Notes under the pieces: generated by a model | What the model was told of the DNA's origin: nothing | Databases searched by the model: none | The model's input: the letters and a program-made list of their open reading frames with translations, nothing else | Program-made: the position numbers and the translations under genes | Source: Mycoplasmatota bacterium | GTDB lineage: Bacteria; Bacillota_I; Bacilli_A; Izemoplasmatales; Hujiaoplasmataceae | Assembly: GCA_023132365.1 (NCBI GenBank) | Contig: JAGLYJ010000001.1 | Span: 1 to 64,000, forward strand | Direction: 5' to 3' | Length of the DNA: 64,000 nucleotides | In this document: in pieces, positions 61,021 through 64,000 of the stretch | How positions within the stretch are numbered: position 1 is the stretch's first letter | How the letters are laid out: the number at the start of each line of letters is the position of its first letter

Positions 61021-61962
61021 ATGATAAATCAAGAGAATATTGAATTGATGTTTGATGTTTTAGATGAGTCTGCTATAATCTTGTATGAGAAGTATAAAAC
61101 GCCTTATTTAGAAGGGTTAATAAAGACATGCGAGAATATAATTTCAAACTCAGTTGAGATTGATGATGAAGATATAAAGGCTGAATTATTTGGTAAAATA
61201 AAGAAAGTATCTTCAATAAATTTTCAAAAAGAAGAGATAAGAAAAGCATTCCAATTTGCTTGTTTAAGAGGATATAAACACACTGGTATTTCTAACCAAA
61301 TGATTACACCAGAAACATTAGGTATTTTTATCAATTATTTAATTTCGAAATTATATGTTAAAGATTCATTAAATATTCTAGATCCGATTGTTGGAACTGG
61401 TAATTTAGTTACATGTATCGCTAATAACTTGAATAAGAAAGTTAATTTAATTGGTGTAGAAAAAGATGTTTTATCTTATCAATTGTCTTCTGCCATATTT
61501 GATTTATTAGGTTACGGAGACAAAGTGTTTTGTCAGGATGCAATGAGTTTTAGATCACCTTTGATGGATTTGATAGTAGGTGATTTCTCAGGGGTTGAAG
61601 AGGAACTAGTTTATTCTTTGCTTAAATATAATGGAGTAAACATAGCTGAGGGTGGATTTCTGATTGGAATATTTGATGAAGAGATTGTTAATGACAAAAT
61701 ACTTATTAAATATGCTCAAGATATTAGCTCAGTTTGGAAATTGTTTGGATTACTAAAACTACCTAAGGGGATTCTAAAAACTCAAAACAAGAGCATTGTT
61801 ATTTTTCAGAGAAATGGTGATTTGGTTATCCAACCTAAGAAATTTCTTTTAGTAGATTTGCCTGAATTTTCGAATAAAGAAGACATGAAAGTAGTAATTG
61901 GTCAATTAAATGATTGGTTTCAAAATATAGAATTTTATAAATTAGGAGAAAAATTAACATGA
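61021..61962 (+). CDS. YtxK-family class I SAM-dependent methyltransferase-like protein
   Basis: 313 residues. The Rossmann part has ILDPIVGTGNL (SAM motif I, near 122-132) and VEKDVLSYQLSS, with the N6-adenine DNA methylase-like VGDF in place of the catalytic NPPY near 188. QMITPETLGIFINYL matches the family's TPxxxG region. The last residues overlap ackA by 4 bases, the ytxK-ackA order known from Bacillus. No DNA target domain, so it is probably not a restriction methylase. Confidence 0.85.
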   Translation: MINQENIELMFDVLDESAIILYEKYKTPYLEGLIKTCENIISNSVEIDDEDIKAELFGKIKKVSSINFQKEEIRKAFQFACLRGYKHTGISNQMITPETLGIFINYLISKLYVKDSLNILDPIVGTGNLVTCIANNLNKKVNLIGVEKDVLSYQLSSAIFDLLGYGDKVFCQDAMSFRSPLMDLIVGDFSGVEEELVYSLLKYNGVNIAEGGFLIGIFDEEIVNDKILIKYAQDISSVWKLFGLLKLPKGILKTQNKSIVIFQRNGDLVIQPKKFLLVDLPEFSNKEDMKVVIGQLNDWFQNIEFYKLGEKLT

Positions 61963-63143
61963 TAAAAATTATGGCAGTAAATGCGGGAAGTTCATCTTTA
62001 AAATTCCAATTATTGGAGATGCCTGAGGAAAAATTAATAACTAGCGGTATTGTAGAAAGAATTGGTTTGAAACATTCAGTTTTTACTATCAAGCTAAATG
62101 GTGAGAAAAAAGAAGAAACTTTGGATATACCTAATCACGGTGTTGCAGTAAATATTCTATTAAACAAACTTATAGAATTGAAAATCATCGCTTCATATGA
62201 TGAAATATCTGGAGTTGGACATAGGGTTGTACATGGCGGTTCTGAAATATCTAAATCAATTGTATTGAACGAAAAGGAAATTGAGTACTTAGAAAGCATT
62301 GTAGATTTAGCACCACTTCATTTGGGACCAAATCTAATTGGCATAAAAGCTTTTAAAGTAATATTACCAAATGTAAAACATGTTGGAGTATTTGACACTG
62401 CTTTTCATCACACAATGCCTGAGGAATCATTCTTATATGCAGTTCCATGGGATTGGTATGAAAAATTCCAAGTAAGAAAATATGGTTTTCATGGAACAAG
62501 TCATAAGTATGTATCAGATAGATGTGCAGAGATTATGAGAAAAAAACCTGAAGAAATCAACGTTATAGTTTGTCACATAGGTAACGGAGCTTCAATATGC
62601 GCTGTAAAACAAGGTCGTTCTGTAGATACATCTATGGGATTCACTCCACTTGACGGGATTCCAATGGGAACTAGGTCGGGGAGTATTGATCCAGCTGTAG
62701 TTGAATTTATGATGAACAAAAAGAATAAAAAAGTTAAGGAAATAACAAATTTACTAAATAAACAATCGGGATATATTGGTTTATCAGGTCTATCTTCAGA
62801 TTCTAGAGATTTAGTAGAGGCTTCAAAGAATGGTAATCATAGAGCTCAATTAGCTATCGATGTTCAAGCGAAAAGAATTGCTGATTATATAGCTAGTTAC
62901 TATGTATATATGGGTGGAGCTGATGCAATTATCTTTACGGCAGGTATTGGTGAGAACGCAAAATCTACTAGAAGTAATATAATTGAAAGAGTTTCTATTT
63001 TAGGAGCTAAGATTGATGAAGAAAGAAATGACTGTAGAGGTGTTGAGAGATTAATTTCTACAGATGATTCAAAACTTAAAGTATATTTAATACCAACTAA
63101 TGAAGAAGTGATGATTGCAAGAGATACATTGTCATTACTATAA
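61959..63143 (+). CDS. ackA: Acetate kinase
   Basis: 394 residues. MAVNAGSSSLKFQL at the N-terminus, GHRVVHGG, FDTAFHHTMPE, YGFHGTSHKYVS, CHIGNGASI, DTSMGFTPLDG, TRSGSIDP and FTAGIGENA are the ASKHA signatures. Makes ATP from acetyl phosphate in fermentation; pta is not in the window. Translationally coupled to ytxK. Confidence 0.97.
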   Translation: MIKIMAVNAGSSSLKFQLLEMPEEKLITSGIVERIGLKHSVFTIKLNGEKKEETLDIPNHGVAVNILLNKLIELKIIASYDEISGVGHRVVHGGSEISKSIVLNEKEIEYLESIVDLAPLHLGPNLIGIKAFKVILPNVKHVGVFDTAFHHTMPEESFLYAVPWDWYEKFQVRKYGFHGTSHKYVSDRCAEIMRKKPEEINVIVCHIGNGASICAVKQGRSVDTSMGFTPLDGIPMGTRSGSIDPAVVEFMMNKKNKKVKEITNLLNKQSGYIGLSGLSSDSRDLVEASKNGNHRAQLAIDVQAKRIADYIASYYVYMGGADAIIFTAGIGENAKSTRSNIIERVSILGAKIDEERNDCRGVERLISTDDSKLKVYLIPTNEEVMIARDTLSLL

Positions 63144-63157
63144 TAATTAACTTATAT

Positions 63158-63200
63158 AAATACCTCTTACTAGTAATGTTTTACTATTAGAGGTATTTTT
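63158..63200 (+). terminator. ackA terminator
   Basis: AAATACCTCT (63,158-63,167) pairs with AGAGGTATTT (63,189-63,198), with an inner stem AGTAA/TTACT, then a T-run. Confidence 0.85.
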
Positions 63201-63252
63201 TTATGTAGGTATGAATTTTCCTTAAAAAATAGTTATTTAATTGAGATTATGT

Positions 63253-63258
63253 TATAAT
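63253..63258 (+). promoter_or_regulatory. Extended -10 promoter of the polymerase gene
   Basis: TGTTATAAT, an extended -10, 17 bases upstream of the start codon at 63,275, with ribosome site GGTGAA between. Confidence 0.5.
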
Positions 63259-63274
63259 TATTCTGGTGAATAAC

Positions 63275-64000
63275 ATGATAAATTTTGACTTATTTATTCA
63301 ATCTAGTTACTCTCTTAATGGAAGTATAATTGATGTTGATAAAGTTGTTGATGAAGCTTCCAAAAAGGGTTATAAAACATTGGGTCTTATTGATCACAAT
63401 CATATGTATGGTGCTATAAAATTTTATAAAAAATGTTTAGCGTCAGGAATTAAACCAATTATTGGATTAGAACTATCTTTAGAATCCAATTTTTTTGGTA
63501 TGGTAGATGTTTTATTGGTTTCTAGAGATGAAGAAGGATATAAAAATTTAATTGAGATAAGTTCACTTGTGAGTATTAACGAAAAAGTAAATTTTAATGA
63601 GATTTTAGATTACAATAAGGGAATAGTATTAATTGCTAAAACAGATGAAGGGGTATTAGCAAATCATATTTATGAAAATAAATTATCACTTGCTAAAGAT
63701 TTGTTGTCTGAACTAAGAACTTATGCTGAAGAGGTATTTGTAGGGTTAGATCTAAATGACTATAGAATCGAATTAAAAGTGGCGCCATCGATAGAAGAAC
63801 TTGGAAAAGTTGTAATTATTAATAAAGTGAAATACTATCAAAAAGGTGATTTAAGAACATCAAATGTGTTAGCTAAAATTTTAAGGGAAGAAGATAACAC
63901 TACCGGCTTATTTAAACATGAAGAAGTATATTATAATTTAAAAACGCTAGATGAATTAAATAAAATGTATTCAGCTTATCCAAAAGCAATAAGGAATACC
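63275..64000 (+). CDS. dnaE: DNA polymerase III alpha subunit (DnaE type), 3' end outside window
   Basis: First 242 codons of a long gene that runs off the edge. The N-terminal PHP domain is recognisable: FDLFIQSSYSLNGS, LGLIDHNHMYGAIKFYKK and GIKPIIGLELSL. Active PHP domains have HxHxxYS at the start; here it is IQSSYS, so metal ligands are lost and the domain is probably structural. Ribosome site GGTGAATAAC precedes ATG 63,275. It is likely dnaE-like rather than polC, as no OB or exonuclease segment comes first, though only the N-terminus is seen. Confidence 0.85.
   Translation, partial: MINFDLFIQSSYSLNGSIIDVDKVVDEASKKGYKTLGLIDHNHMYGAIKFYKKCLASGIKPIIGLELSLESNFFGMVDVLLVSRDEEGYKNLIEISSLVSINEKVNFNEILDYNKGIVLIAKTDEGVLANHIYENKLSLAKDLLSELRTYAEEVFVGLDLNDYRIELKVAPSIEELGKVVIINKVKYYQKGDLRTSNVLAKILREEDNTTGLFKHEEVYYNLKTLDELNKMYSAYPKAIRNT

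Noticed and set aside
61021..61962. Restriction-modification adenine methylase
   Set aside because: The catalytic NPPY is replaced by VGDF, there is no target-recognition domain or nuclease, and the gene is in the ytxK-ackA order.
1..64000. Recoding of UGA as Trp (Mollicutes code)
   Set aside because: UGA ends several intact genes (accA, fabK, aroQ) and all conserved Trp codons read are UGG.

Overview
The window is one contiguous stretch of low-GC Gram-positive-type (Firmicutes/Mollicutes-side) chromosome. It is almost fully coding, mostly on the + strand, with sigma-A style promoters, AGGAGG-like ribosome sites and many hairpin-plus-T-run terminators. UGA is used as a stop and Trp is UGG, so the code is standard. 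The strong AT bias, near-exclusive AGA for Arg, Thr/Glu-rich lipoprotein linker, YtxK-AckA pair, KhpA/RpsP pair and BMP-type nucleoside importer suggest a free-living relative of the Acholeplasma/Izemoplasma group or a nearby low-GC lineage. This is an inference from gene content; no rRNA or marker tree supports it. I see no prophage, insertion sequence or CRISPR array.

Layout. 1-3,536: aroB (5' truncated)-aroQ-pepQ-efp-accB, a clostridial-type block with higher GC and CGG/CCG codons. 3,529-11,966: accC-accD-accA-fabH-fabK-fabD-fabG-fabF-fabZ, a compact type II fatty acid synthesis operon in the AT-rich style; acpP and a FabT-type repressor are absent. The codon style changes inside the first part of accC. 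11,979-15,055: a cysteine-desulfidase-family gene and a frameshifted gltX. 15,240-19,902: class II (B12) ribonucleotide reductase, a SagB-like oxidoreductase, an AEC transporter and an XRE regulator. 20,029-20,306: tRNA-Arg, tRNA-Pro and tRNA-Cys. 20,495-31,274: housekeeping and stress genes (L25/Ctc, nitroreductase, Tag, acetyltransferases, two DegV/FakB-like proteins, flavodiiron protein, deformylase, YlbG, S16, KhpA, DEAD-box helicase). 31,289-34,300: PadR + HAAS-domain pair, then a partial extracellular flavin/electron-transfer module (Gx transporter, ApbE lipoprotein, NusG-II protein). 34,305-39,447: DUF1146, YigZ, CCA-adding enzyme, pullulanase and YhaM exoribonuclease. 39,496-42,831: a very large PrsA-like surface protein.

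43,019-47,487 is a c-di-GMP circuit. A strong promoter, a c-di-GMP-I (GEMM) riboswitch and an intrinsic terminator precede two GGDEF-EAL proteins. The first has an intact EAL site with a degenerate GGDEF; the second is degenerate in both domains.

47,499-56,960 is the most unusual unit. A divergent TetR regulator faces an operon with a cre-like element and a palindromic operator at its promoter. The operon carries thiolase, SDR reductase, a KAS III-like enzyme with an apparent Cys-His-His rather than Cys-His-Asn site, and a LivHMGF-type ABC transporter with no Liv-type binding protein of its own. Its LivG ATPase has a roughly 205-residue helical extension. A BMP lipoprotein closes the unit. 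57,104-60,874 encodes the matching BMP-type nucleoside importer. The window ends with ytxK-ackA and the start of a dnaE-type polymerase gene.
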